NCBI GenBank assembly: GCA_036489775.1
Contig: DASXFC010000008.1
Location: 10,982-74,981, forward strand
Length of the DNA: 64,000 nucleotides
Direction of reading: 5' to 3'
Source: Bog-473 sp036489775
GTDB lineage: Bacteria > Actinomycetota > Acidimicrobiia > Acidimicrobiales > RAAP-2
Every line of letters starts with the position of its first letter. The stretch's first letter is position 1. Of this stretch, positions 25,500 to 33,599 are shown piece by piece. The notes beneath the pieces are model-generated. The model did not search any database and was not told the DNA's origin. It saw only the letters and a list, made by a program, of their open reading frames with translations. The translations under genes were made by a program, and so were the position numbers.

Positions 25500-26370
25500 G
25501 CTGTGTGGTCAACGACGCCACCTCCATAATGGATCTGCAGGCAGAGAACGTGTCCGAATATCTGAGTTCGAAACACGGTATCTGCTCTGCAATCCGGCCG
25601 AGTACGGCTGTGCCCTTACTCCCGTGGTGCTCGAGATTGACGGAGTTGATGACCAGAGCCAGGAACGCGTCGGTGTGCGAGAGAGGTGTCAAGGAAGTTG
25701 AAGCACCCACGGTGTAGTTGGGCGCGACCACGGCCATCAGGCCACGAGGCGAACCGATGGCATCGGGCCGGATGTCCTGGGGCCGCACGTACCACTCGTC
25801 AGCCATCAGCGATTCTTCCACCACAGGTCGGAGGTGGGACAGTGCATCAAAGCTGCCAGATTTCAGCGTGACCGGTTTGGGGTACGGCAGGAGAAGATCT
25901 CCCCGGAGTGCGACCAACTCATCGGACAGATATTCGAAACCTGACTCGACCAGAGATGCGACCAAGGTCGACTTCCCCGATCCAGATGGAGCGGGCAACA
26001 GGACACCACCGGCCAGGGTGCCGACCCCACCGGCATGGAAGAGCAAATCGGAGTTATCGGATGCGGCCGACGCCCGATTGATGTCCCACAACAGCCACTC
26101 GATGGACGCACCCAACGAGTTCGGACGAGCAATCAGCTCGTCATCTAGATAGAGCTCGATCACCGAAGACGAGTCGCATACCAGGGAGTACCAGTGTTCA
26201 GCGGGCTCAGGGCTCTGCAAGGAACTCAACAGCGCCTCGAGATGTCGACCGAGTACGCCGTGGTTGGTTCGAACCCGGAATCGAAGTGAGAGACCGGCGA
26301 AATCGCTCGAAACGTATTCCCAGGCTCGACTATTCAGGGATGCAGGGTCTTGGCCATACCCCTCCGACAC
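25489..26370 (-). CDS. HprK-related kinase (PqqD-associated type)
   Basis: This protein of about 293 aa resembles the C-terminal domain of HPr kinase. HAGGVGTLAGGVLLPAPSGSGKSTLVASL gives a P-loop (GSGKST near 131-136), followed by GFEYLSDELVALRG with the D-E pair of HprK-like kinases and PYPKPVTLKSGSF. The first 100 residues (SEGYGQDPASLNSRAWEYVSS...FRV) have no kinase motif. The GTG at 26370, 5 bp after the surface-protein stop, is preferred; the frame open to 26475 overlaps that gene. Substrate is unknown; adjacency points to the Ser/Thr-rich protein or to a peptide carried by the PqqD-like protein (inference). Confidence 0.82.
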   Translation of the reverse strand: MSEGYGQDPASLNSRAWEYVSSDFAGLSLRFRVRTNHGVLGRHLEALLSSLQSPEPAEHWYSLVCDSSSVIELYLDDELIARPNSLGASIEWLLWDINRASAASDNSDLLFHAGGVGTLAGGVLLPAPSGSGKSTLVASLVESGFEYLSDELVALRGDLLLPYPKPVTLKSGSFDALSHLRPVVEESLMADEWYVRPQDIRPDAIGSPRGLMAVVAPNYTVGASTSLTPLSHTDAFLALVINSVNLEHHGSKGTAVLGRIAEQIPCFELRYSDTFSACRSIMEVASLTTQRAS

Positions 26371-26375
26371 CAGGG

Positions 26376-27257
26376 TCAGGGGAGTTCGTCGCCGTTCGAT
26401 GTGGGAGGTTGCTCGGCATCGAGCCCCTCGACGGCCGGAGTGACCGACCGGCTCGCCCAACGGCTGAGCGCCCATCCGCCAGCGATCATCACGCCACCGA
26501 TTTCGACATCTCGTAGGGCATTGAACCCAGTAAAGGCGAGCGTGGTGTTCTCCGGTGGGTTGATGGGAGCCGAGGTCGTCACCAAACCGCCAGGGTTAGT
26601 TGGCGGGTTGCCGTTCGTACCGCCGGTTGAGCCCGTACCGCCCTGGCCGCCTCCAGTTCCACCGGTTCCACCAGTGCCACCGGTTCCGCTGGTGCCTCCG
26701 GTTCCAGTAGTGCCGGAGCCAGTGACCACGCCGCCGCCGCCGGTTCCACTCCCACTACCGCTGCTTCCGCTTCCACTGCCAGTGCCGCCGCTTCCACTGC
26801 CAGTGCCTGAGCCGCCGGTTCCACTGCCCGAGCCAGAGCCAGTGCCCGACCCGGAACCGGAGCCTGTGCCCGAGCCGGAACCGGAGCCTTCGGTCACGGT
26901 GCGAGTGCCAGTTCCAGTACCAGAGCCGCCGTCCACAATGCCGGTGCCGGTGCCTGTGCCGGTTCCGATCCCGCCAGTGGTCCCACCACCGCTGGATCCA
27001 CTCCCACTGCCACTGCCCGTGCCGCTTCCACCGCCTCCTCCGCCGCCGCCGCCGCCAGGGTTAGAAAGGGTGGCTGCTCCAGCTGGTGAGGCAGTCAGAA
27101 TTTCGGGAATTACCCAGGCAGCAGCGCCGACAACGGCTCCCTTGGTGACGTTGCTCATTACTTGGCGTCGCGACATTCGGGCGCGTCCCACAGCTTCCGC
27201 CCGCTCGGCGTCGGAGAATTCCCCGATGGCCGTGGGGTTGTCCATTCCCTCTCGCAT
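26376..27257 (-). CDS. Ser/Thr-Gly-rich exported protein with Tat-like leader and LAFTG sorting motif
   Basis: This 293-aa protein has three parts. Residues 1-62 end in a twin-arginine-like signal (MSRRQVMSN, then GAVVGAAAWVIPEILTASPAGA). Residues 67-225 are almost only Gly with Ser, Thr and a few Pro/Val/Glu, in GSGTGSGS-type repeats. LAFTG (240-244) resembles the LAXTG signal of class E sortases and precedes a hydrophobic segment (VEIGGVMIAGGWAL) and a basic stop. The tail after that is unusually long (about 29 residues, acidic). Probably a wall-anchored flexible stalk; the following kinase gene starts 5 bp downstream. GGGGTGA precedes the ATG at 27257; an ATG at 27245 is possible. Confidence 0.75.
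   Translation of the reverse strand: MREGMDNPTAIGEFSDAERAEAVGRARMSRRQVMSNVTKGAVVGAAAWVIPEILTASPAGAATLSNPGGGGGGGGGGSGTGSGSGSGSSGGGTTGGIGTGTGTGTGIVDGGSGTGTGTRTVTEGSGSGSGTGSGSGSGTGSGSGSGTGGSGTGSGSGGTGSGSGSSGSGSGTGGGGVVTGSGTTGTGGTSGTGGTGGTGGTGGGQGGTGSTGGTNGNPPTNPGGLVTTSAPINPPENTTLAFTGFNALRDVEIGGVMIAGGWALSRWASRSVTPAVEGLDAEQPPTSNGDELP
26590..27062. repeat. Low-complexity repeat tract encoding Gly-Ser/Thr repeats
   Basis: Short degenerate units such as CCGGTTCCA, CCGCTTCCA and CCAGTGCC recur throughout this stretch, coding on the minus strand for GS/GT dipeptides and a run of nine or ten glycines at its right end (27030-27060). Such tracts vary in length by slippage and are prone to assembly collapse. 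Confidence 0.8.
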
Positions 27258-27472
27258 CCGAATTCACCCCACCACTGGTCTTGAGCACCAGTACCGCATT
27301 GCTGGTGCTGCCTACAAAATGTACTCCTGAATCACGCCTAAGACCTCACCCGACCTCGGGGGCCTGCCTGAGTAACGATCTACTACGGGGATTGCACCCG
27401 TTTCCGAGGGCAAAAAAAGCGTTCTTGTCGGTGCAGGCCGTCTCACGGGTACCGGCCGTGCATTATGGCGGG

Positions 27473-28588
27473 GTGGGCGCCAACGAGTCGACGGCGCTTC
27501 TGCTTTGGGAGGCCTGCCGGCGAGAACCCCGATCTCACGTCGTTTCCGGGCTGATCGACTCGGGGGCGGACCTGGGGATCGCCGTCCCGGCATCGGTAGA
27601 TCACCGCATCGCTCCTCTGCTCTGGCGGGCGCTGGAGTCGGCCAATCGGGTCGATTCCCTGGGTGCCGATACTGGGGCCCTGCGAGCCATCTATGACACC
27701 TACCGGATGGAAGCGATGCTCCTCATTCCCCGTGCCGTCGCCCTGGCCGTTGAACCTCTGACGGCCGGTGGCCTCGAGCCCGTCATTATGAAGGGTCCAG
27801 CCATCGCGGCGAGATATCCGCTTCCCGGCCTTCGTCCGATGGAAGACATCGATCTGTTTCTCCCTCTTCGGGACCACGAAGCCGCCCTTGCGCTCTTAGG
27901 GCAGGCGGGATGGGCCGTCGAAAGACCCGCCAGCCACGACGACTACGACAGTCGCCTCGTTCACCGCGAGGTGCCGTCTCTCGCACTCGAGCTGCACTAC
28001 GGGCTTGAACATCCGACCCAGCGGGTCACTGCACTCGACGGCGAGGAGCTATGGCGACGGCGCCAACCAATTACCTGCAACGGCGTCGACGCATTCGGTC
28101 TCTCAATTTACGACGAGGTGACATACCTGAGCGCGCACGCGGGCAAGCCTCACCACGCCTTCTTTCGCCTCATCTGGATTGCCGACCTTGCCGCCGTCAT
28201 CGGTCATTACGTTGAACATGAAGAGGCCATGGACTGGGATGGGCTCAGAACGTTGGCCCGTTCGGCTGGCTGTTCCACTCTGCTTTCGGCCGCCTTGGCT
28301 CTCGCTCGACACGCCGGGGTTGATTCGCCCGCCGATCTCTTCCCCTTACCAAAGAATGGCTGGCGAGGCTCGGCCATCCGGCAGCTGACCGATGTGTCTT
28401 GGCCCCTGACCCATCACACGCTGCCGGGCTACCACTTGAACTACGCCCTCGCCGATACACCTCGTGGGCGAATCCGAATCCTCCTCGTTCTTCGAGCCTC
28501 AGGACATGGAATCGGTCGACGGCTCTGGAGTGTTCTTGACGTGCCACGGCTCATTCGAGGGAGGTTGCAGCGGAGGGCCTCATCCTGA
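27473..28588 (+). CDS. Nucleotidyltransferase-family protein (PF14907 type)
   Basis: This protein of about 371 aa (from GTG 27473; the frame is open from 27281) has the family core VIMKGPAIAARYPLPGLRPMEDIDLFLP with the acidic D-x-D pair, then ALALLGQAGWAVER and the hydrophobic LALELHYGLEHP, all typical of the uncharacterised nucleotidyltransferase group often found with PqqD-like and HprK-like genes. Expected to transfer a nucleotidyl group to an unknown acceptor (family inference). It is divergent from the surface protein-kinase-PqqD operon, the shared intergenic region being 27258-27472. Start choice is uncertain, GTG 27431 being another candidate. Confidence 0.78.
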   Translation: MGANESTALLLWEACRREPRSHVVSGLIDSGADLGIAVPASVDHRIAPLLWRALESANRVDSLGADTGALRAIYDTYRMEAMLLIPRAVALAVEPLTAGGLEPVIMKGPAIAARYPLPGLRPMEDIDLFLPLRDHEAALALLGQAGWAVERPASHDDYDSRLVHREVPSLALELHYGLEHPTQRVTALDGEELWRRRQPITCNGVDAFGLSIYDEVTYLSAHAGKPHHAFFRLIWIADLAAVIGHYVEHEEAMDWDGLRTLARSAGCSTLLSAALALARHAGVDSPADLFPLPKNGWRGSAIRQLTDVSWPLTHHTLPGYHLNYALADTPRGRIRILLVLRASGHGIGRRLWSVLDVPRLIRGRLQRRASS

Positions 28589-28873
28589 CGACACGACAGC
28601 TTCAAAGACACGAGCCGTCGCGCCGGTAATCAGATCCAACGTGCGCTCCCCGAACACCCTCTCGTGCGGTGCGGAAAGATGAGCGTCGAAAAGGTCCTGT
28701 GATTCCCAGCATTCGAAGAACCGGAAGGTATTGGGCTCGTCAAGGTCTTCAGCCCACGTGTACTCGATACATCCCGGGTCACGTCGAGAGTGTTCTGTGA
28801 CGTCCAGAATGCTGGCGATGGCGACGTCACGATCCGATGGGTCGAACGTGAGTGAACCGACGATGATGATCAC
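28580..28873 (-). CDS. Antibiotic biosynthesis monooxygenase (ABM)-domain protein
   Basis: This 97-aa ferredoxin-like-fold protein starts MIIIVGSLTFDPSDRD and carries RRDPGCIEYTWAEDLDEPNTFRFFECWES followed by HLSAPH, the signature of ABM-domain quinol or heme-independent monooxygenases. It converges with the nucleotidyltransferase gene (9-bp overlap) and starts in a 4-bp overlap with the amidohydrolase stop, so it is translated with that gene. Confidence 0.85.
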   Translation of the reverse strand: MIIIVGSLTFDPSDRDVAIASILDVTEHSRRDPGCIEYTWAEDLDEPNTFRFFECWESQDLFDAHLSAPHERVFGERTLDLITGATARVFEAVVSSG

Positions 28874-30129
28874 AACGGTCCGGACGTTTTCTCGAGCATG
28901 ACCAGATCATCCTTGACCAAAGAGCCACTCTTCATGACGGCCAACAGCCTGGATTGGTCTTGCAGGATGGCGATGTCAGCAACGGGATCTCCATCCACGA
29001 CCAGCAGGTCGGCCAGGTAACCCGGGCGGATCGAACCGCTTTCGTGGCCTCGGCCCATCAATTCGCAGCCGTTCCGGGTGGCCCAGCGGATGACATCGAT
29101 CGATGGAATCCCTGCTTCTTTGACGTAGAACTCCAATTCGTCGGCGTAACGACCGTGAGGGAGGCTGATCGCTCCGTAGTCGTCCCCACACAGCAACTTG
29201 ACGCCAGCGGCGTTGGCCCGAGGCAGGATCTCGAGAGCACGATCGATGTCCTGCGCCATTGACGCAGTAAACCCCAGCCCTCCACCTTCCATCATCTCGG
29301 CGAATCGCTTTGGGAAAAGCTGGCTGGGCACCACGAAGGTCCCCTGGGCCACGATGCGCTCGATGCATTCGTCATCGAGACCATCGGCATGATCGATGAC
29401 GTCGATGCCTGCGTCGAGAGCCATCCCGATCGCTTCCCGGTTTGCGATGTGCCCGCGCACCAGAACGCCACGCTGGTGCGCCGCCTCAATGCCCGCAAAG
29501 AGCTCCTCGCGTGTCATTTCCATCTGCTCGCTCGGTGCCACCGTTCCATGCCCACCGGTCACGAACATCTTGATGATCTCCGCTCCCTGCTTTATCTCCT
29601 CACGAACCGCACGTCGGAACTCATTCGGTCCATCCACCCGATTGATGGCCCCGGGAGCCTGTACCTCCCAAAACCAGGGAAAGCTCTTGTCCCCGGCGTG
29701 ACCGGTGGTACTTACGTCTCGACTTCCCGCCATCAAGCGAGGCCCGGGAAAGAGGCCTTCCCGCATCGCCAGCTTCATGGCGGCATCGATGGCGAAAGGT
29801 GCTCCTGCACTGACGGCACCCGTGAAGCCACACCGCAACAGCATCTCGAGATTGTGTGCAGCCCGCACGGCCTGCAGCGCCGGAGGTTCCTCGAGGCCGA
29901 AGGGCGTGGACTTCGACCCCAACTCGTTGTACGTGGCGTGAAAGTGGCTGCTCACCATCCCGGGCATGACGGTGCGACCACCAAGCGCCACCACTCGGTC
30001 ATCCGGTCCTGATTCAACAGGATGATCCGAGACCCCGGTGATGCGCCGATCCTCAATCACGACGGTGCAGTGTGCTCTGGCCCCGTCGCCGTCGACCACG
30101 GTGGCGTCGTCCAAAAGAAGCCTAGACAT
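28870..30129 (-). CDS. Imidazolonepropionase-like amidohydrolase
   Basis: This 419-aa metal-dependent hydrolase begins with the composite beta domain (LLLDDATVVDGDGARA...GGRTVMPGMV) followed by SHFHATYNE as the H-x-H metal site. A strand-4 Lys-like KMFVTGGHGT, RGHIANREAIGMALDAGIDVIDHADGL (later metal His residues) and LLCGDDYGAI (the terminal Asp) complete the site, and LADLLVVDGDPVADI is the typical C terminus. These enzymes hydrolyse cyclic amides, lactones or prolidase-type bonds. GGGGG six bases before the ATG at 30129 favours that start over 30135. Confidence 0.87.
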   Translation of the reverse strand: MSRLLLDDATVVDGDGARAHCTVVIEDRRITGVSDHPVESGPDDRVVALGGRTVMPGMVSSHFHATYNELGSKSTPFGLEEPPALQAVRAAHNLEMLLRCGFTGAVSAGAPFAIDAAMKLAMREGLFPGPRLMAGSRDVSTTGHAGDKSFPWFWEVQAPGAINRVDGPNEFRRAVREEIKQGAEIIKMFVTGGHGTVAPSEQMEMTREELFAGIEAAHQRGVLVRGHIANREAIGMALDAGIDVIDHADGLDDECIERIVAQGTFVVPSQLFPKRFAEMMEGGGLGFTASMAQDIDRALEILPRANAAGVKLLCGDDYGAISLPHGRYADELEFYVKEAGIPSIDVIRWATRNGCELMGRGHESGSIRPGYLADLLVVDGDPVADIAILQDQSRLLAVMKSGSLVKDDLVMLEKTSGPL

Positions 30130-30182
30130 GGACATCCCCCATCCTCAATCGAAGCCAGCTCATCGCTGAACCGAGTGGCACT

Positions 30183-31061
30183 ATGGCAACTGTAGTGATC
30201 GAATCCGGTCAGTCCCTCTTGCTGTGTTCGGGCACGCTGCATGCCGACGTGTCTCTCCGAGACCGCCTCGCCGCCGCCTCGGCAGCCGGCTTCTCGTACA
30301 TCTCAATGTGGGGCCGCGACTACCAACGGGCCGGGGCCGATGGGCTCAGCGATTCAGACATTTTGCACATGCTGGCCGACCACGGACTGCACGTCGGCGA
30401 ACTCGATCCGGTCTGGTCCTGGCTGCCGGGCACCCAGAACTTCCAACTTCCGATCGAACACGATCCGAGCCTCATCTTCCAGTTCGACGACTCCCGAATG
30501 CTCGCTGTCGCCGAAACGCTGCAGGCACGCTCAATCAATGTGGTTGACATCCTTGGTGGGACCTGGACGCACCAGGAAGCAGTCGAGTCGTTCAAGCTCT
30601 TGTGCCAAAGGGCCGCCGACCACGGCCTTCTGGTCCAGCTCGAATTCCTCCCTTGGTCACGCATACCGGACCTCTCGTCGGCCTGGGAGATCGTGCATGA
30701 GGCCGACGAAGACAACGGAGGCCTGACGATCGATGCCTGGCACTACTGCAGGCAGCCAGCCGGGAAGCACACACTGCGTTCGATCCCCCCTGATCGGATT
30801 TTGGGCATCCAGCTCTGCGATGGATTGGCGGCTCCGCCGGAGAATCCGATGCATGCCGCGCTCCACGATCGCCTGCTGCCTGGTGAGGGCGAGTTCGATC
30901 TGAGCACGCTGATGGCCGAATTGCGGGTAGCCGGATCCTCGGCACCAATCGGTATCGAGGTGTTCTCAGATGCGCTTCACGGTCTGTCACCAGTCGAGGG
31001 TGCTCGTCAGGCCGGAGAAGCACTCCGCCGACTTCTGGGCTCCGAGACCCGACCGCGGTAA
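30183..31061 (+). CDS. Sugar-phosphate isomerase/epimerase-like TIM-barrel protein
   Basis: This 292-aa protein of the AP-endonuclease-2/xylose isomerase-like TIM barrel has RDRLAAASAAGFSYISMWGRDYQ, the Glu of LVQLEFLPWSRIPDLSSAWEIV, GGLTIDAWHYCR and LPGEGEFDLSTLMAELR with IGIEVFSDALHG, the successive metal-ligand strands. Enzymes of this group epimerise sugars or inositols, or open cyclic keto acids. It lies opposite the amidohydrolase with 53 bp between, and just upstream of the acyl-CoA ligase. Confidence 0.82.
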   Translation: MATVVIESGQSLLLCSGTLHADVSLRDRLAAASAAGFSYISMWGRDYQRAGADGLSDSDILHMLADHGLHVGELDPVWSWLPGTQNFQLPIEHDPSLIFQFDDSRMLAVAETLQARSINVVDILGGTWTHQEAVESFKLLCQRAADHGLLVQLEFLPWSRIPDLSSAWEIVHEADEDNGGLTIDAWHYCRQPAGKHTLRSIPPDRILGIQLCDGLAAPPENPMHAALHDRLLPGEGEFDLSTLMAELRVAGSSAPIGIEVFSDALHGLSPVEGARQAGEALRRLLGSETRPR

Positions 31062-31078
31062 CTATTAACCTCCATCGG

Positions 31079-31099
31079 GTGACGTCGCAGTAGACGTCA
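31079..31099 (+). promoter_or_regulatory. Putative TetR-type operator, site 1 (upstream of acyl-CoA ligase)
   Basis: GTGACGTCGCAGTAGA fits TTGACGTCGNNGTNRA at all but the first base, and TGACGTC-GCAGTA-GACGTCA (31080-31099) is also a perfect 7-bp inverted repeat. It sits 22 bp before the ligase GTG. Confidence 0.6.
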
Positions 31100-31120
31100 G
31101 CATTACCAAGGGAGTCCGCC

Positions 31121-32626
31121 GTGAATATCGCCATGCTCCTCGAGATGGTGGCCGATGGGGATCCGGAGCGAATCGTCGTTGGTTCGCGCCAGAACGGCAC
31201 CACGGCGAGCGGCCTGTTGGAGCATTCCCGGCGGCTGGCGGGCTGGCTGAGCGGCCAAGGGGCGAGTGCCTTGGGCTGGTTCGGGCTGAATGATGAACTC
31301 CTTCCGGTGGCCCTGTTCGGGGCGGCCCTCTCCGGTGTGCCGTTCAGTCCCATCAACTACCGAGCCCCTGACGAGCAGCTCAAAGGAATCGTCGGCCGCT
31401 TGCCCGATGCTCTCTATGTCGTCGATAACACTGAGGCCGATCGCCTCCGGTCGTGTGGCGCCATCAAACTGGTGACCAAGGCTGAGTTGCGTGCCGCCAT
31501 CGACACGCCGCACGAGTTTGAAGGATCCTTCGTCGACCCGGACGAAATCGCCGTCTTGCTCTTCACAAGTGGCACGACGTCCGAACCCAAGGCGGCCGTC
31601 CTCCGTCACCGGCACCTGGTTTCCTACATCATCTCCGGCATCGAGTTCCTTGGATGTTCTCCCGACGAAGCACAACTGATCTCGGTGCCTCCGTATCACA
31701 TTGCCGGAATCTCGGCCGTGCTGTCCTCGCTCTATGCGGGCCGGCGGATGGTCTACCTACCAGGCTTCGACGCGGCCGAATGGGTGCGAACCGCCAGCGA
31801 TGAGAAGGTTTCGCACGCCATGGTGGTGCCCACCATGCTGGGCCGGATCCTGGCCGCCGCCGAAGAGTCCGGTGACGTGCTGCCCGCCCTGCGACACCTG
31901 TCCTATGGCGGAGGCCGGATGCCACTCGAACTCGTTGAGCGCACGCTGCGCGATCTCCCCCATGTCGACCTGGTGAACGCCTACGGCCTGACCGAAACCA
32001 GTTCGACCATCGCGGTGCTTGGTCCCGATGACCACCGTGAAGCCGTGGCATCCTCCGATCCGCTGATGCGAGCTCGTCTCGGGTCGGTGGGACGGCCCCT
32101 ACCCACTGTGGAGGTGGAGGTCCGGGGCGTCGACGACGAAGTACTCCCCGCGGGGGAGAAGGGGGAGATCTGGGTGCGCGGCGAACAGGTCTCAGGCGAA
32201 TACGTAGGTCGAAGCGTGCTCGACGACCAGGGGTGGTTCCGCACGCGCGACGCCGGGTGGTTCGACGCCGATGGCTTCTTGTACATCGACGGTCGGCTTG
32301 ACGACGTCATCGTGCGCGGGGCCGAGAACATCTCCCCGGGGGAGATCGAGGAAGTGCTTGAGCTACACGCCGCCGTGGCGGAGTGCGCGGTCATCGGCAT
32401 TCCAGACCCCGAGTGGGGGGAAGGCGTCGCCGCGGTCGTGGTACTGCACCGAGGGACGGCGGCCACCGAGGCCGAGTTACAGGACTGGGTTCGGGAGAGG
32501 TTGCGTTCGACCAAAACGCCGACTGTCATCGAATTCCGAGAGGATCTCCCCTACTCACCGACCGGCAAGCTGCTCCGGCGTGTGCTCCGCGAGGAGTTGT
32601 CGGCCGGCCCGGCCCAGGTGGGCTGA
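31121..32626 (+). CDS. AMP-dependent acyl-CoA synthetase
   Basis: This 501-aa ANL-superfamily ligase has the P-loop LLFTSGTTSEPKAAVLRH (near residue 148), the A5 motif NAYGLTETSS, the A7/A8 region WFRTRDAGWFDADGFLYIDGRLDDVIVRGAENISPGEIE (read as separate motifs) and the catalytic Lys in SPTGKLLRRVL near the C terminus. It activates a carboxylic acid to its CoA thioester through an acyl-adenylate. The start is GTG preceded by AAGGGAG. An operator-like repeat lies directly upstream, and the crotonase converges 1 bp after the stop. It is the likely entry enzyme of the catabolic island. Confidence 0.93.
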   Translation: MNIAMLLEMVADGDPERIVVGSRQNGTTASGLLEHSRRLAGWLSGQGASALGWFGLNDELLPVALFGAALSGVPFSPINYRAPDEQLKGIVGRLPDALYVVDNTEADRLRSCGAIKLVTKAELRAAIDTPHEFEGSFVDPDEIAVLLFTSGTTSEPKAAVLRHRHLVSYIISGIEFLGCSPDEAQLISVPPYHIAGISAVLSSLYAGRRMVYLPGFDAAEWVRTASDEKVSHAMVVPTMLGRILAAAEESGDVLPALRHLSYGGGRMPLELVERTLRDLPHVDLVNAYGLTETSSTIAVLGPDDHREAVASSDPLMRARLGSVGRPLPTVEVEVRGVDDEVLPAGEKGEIWVRGEQVSGEYVGRSVLDDQGWFRTRDAGWFDADGFLYIDGRLDDVIVRGAENISPGEIEEVLELHAAVAECAVIGIPDPEWGEGVAAVVVLHRGTAATEAELQDWVRERLRSTKTPTVIEFREDLPYSPTGKLLRRVLREELSAGPAQVG

Positions 32627-32627
32627 T

Positions 32628-33572
32628 TCAGTCGGCTGACACCTCGTCGACCAAGCCCCAGTTCTCTGCCACAACGACGTCGATGGCCCGGGTGGACAGA
32701 GCCAGCCACGCCGTGCGCAACCGCCCGATCCGGTTGACCAGGCTGACGGTGCCACCCGCCCCGGGAATAAGGCCGAGCCCGATCTCGGGGAGGCTGAAGG
32801 TGGTGTCGGGCCGGGCCACGACTCGGTGCACGAAGGCGGGAAGCTCGATACCGGCACCGGCACACGGCCCATGCAGGTAGGCCGTCGTCCGAGGCTCCAG
32901 CTCGCTCAATATCCGTCCGATATGGCGCTGGAGTCGCACGACGTGCGCACTGGCCGGATCAAGACGGCTGCCGAATTCATCCAGGTCACCTCCGGCGCAA
33001 AAGGACGGACCTTCACCATGAAGCTCGACCTGGGTGATGTCTGGATCGGCCAGTGCGATGCTCAGTCCATCGACCAGCTCATCGCGCATGCGGGCGTCGA
33101 GCGCATTGCGCTTGTGGGGTCGAGTGAGGGTCAGGACGAGCGTGTGTGCCTCGCGACACACCCGGACGCGCGGGCCATCGTCAGTCGGACCAGGTTCCTT
33201 GGTGGGCCGGGAAGCCCTCCAATCGGCGAACTCTTGCCCCGATTGGAGGGCCGAGTAGGCGGCCGATTCGGACACCAATCCATCCTCGAGCGTTCGTCGA
33301 GAACCACCCCGCAGGAGAAGGGCCAGCGCCACACTCGCCCGCGGTCGTGAGGACACGTTGGCCACGATGTCCTCAATCGAGGGGTCATCGGCCCCAACCA
33401 GGACGTCGGAGACTTGCTGCCAAGCGGGATGGAGGTCGCTCGCCGCAACCGTGATGATGACCACCGGCAGGCTGGTGACCCGTCGAATGGCTTCTTCGTC
33501 AGGCCAGGGATCGCCCGGGAGCGGAGTGACAACCACGCCACCCCACCGCTCCGCGGCAAAGTTGCCGTGCAA
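32628..33572 (-). CDS. Crotonase-family protein with a long N-terminal extension
   Basis: The crotonase domain occupies about residues 137-314 of a 314-aa frame: TLVLTLTRPHKRNALDARMRDEL, then GEGPSFCAGGDLDEFGS, AYLHGPCAGAGIELPAFVHRVVA and LPEIGLGLIPGAGGTVSLVNRIG. The first 130 residues (LPVVIITVAASDLHPAWQQV, then SVALALLLRGGSRRTL and AESAAYSALQSG-like text) look like a remnant of another crotonase C-terminal region. The usual C-terminal helices after the core are short or missing, so the protein may be circularly rearranged. The start may be the TTG at 33572 or an internal codon. It is divergent from the CoA-transferase gene. Confidence 0.75.
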   Translation of the reverse strand: MHGNFAAERWGGVVVTPLPGDPWPDEEAIRRVTSLPVVIITVAASDLHPAWQQVSDVLVGADDPSIEDIVANVSSRPRASVALALLLRGGSRRTLEDGLVSESAAYSALQSGQEFADWRASRPTKEPGPTDDGPRVRVCREAHTLVLTLTRPHKRNALDARMRDELVDGLSIALADPDITQVELHGEGPSFCAGGDLDEFGSRLDPASAHVVRLQRHIGRILSELEPRTTAYLHGPCAGAGIELPAFVHRVVARPDTTFSLPEIGLGLIPGAGGTVSLVNRIGRLRTAWLALSTRAIDVVVAENWGLVDEVSAD

Positions 33573-33599
33573 CTCTCCCAGCAGGGTTGGGCCATCGAG

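Noticed and set aside
26255..26285. A tRNA T-loop-like string GGTTCGAACCC
   Set aside because: It lies inside the HprK-like gene, with no matching acceptor or anticodon stem around it.
26350..27330. Long plus-strand frame of 326 aa rich in Pro/Val
   Set aside because: It is the antisense of the Gly-Ser/Thr repeat region and has no start or domain of its own.
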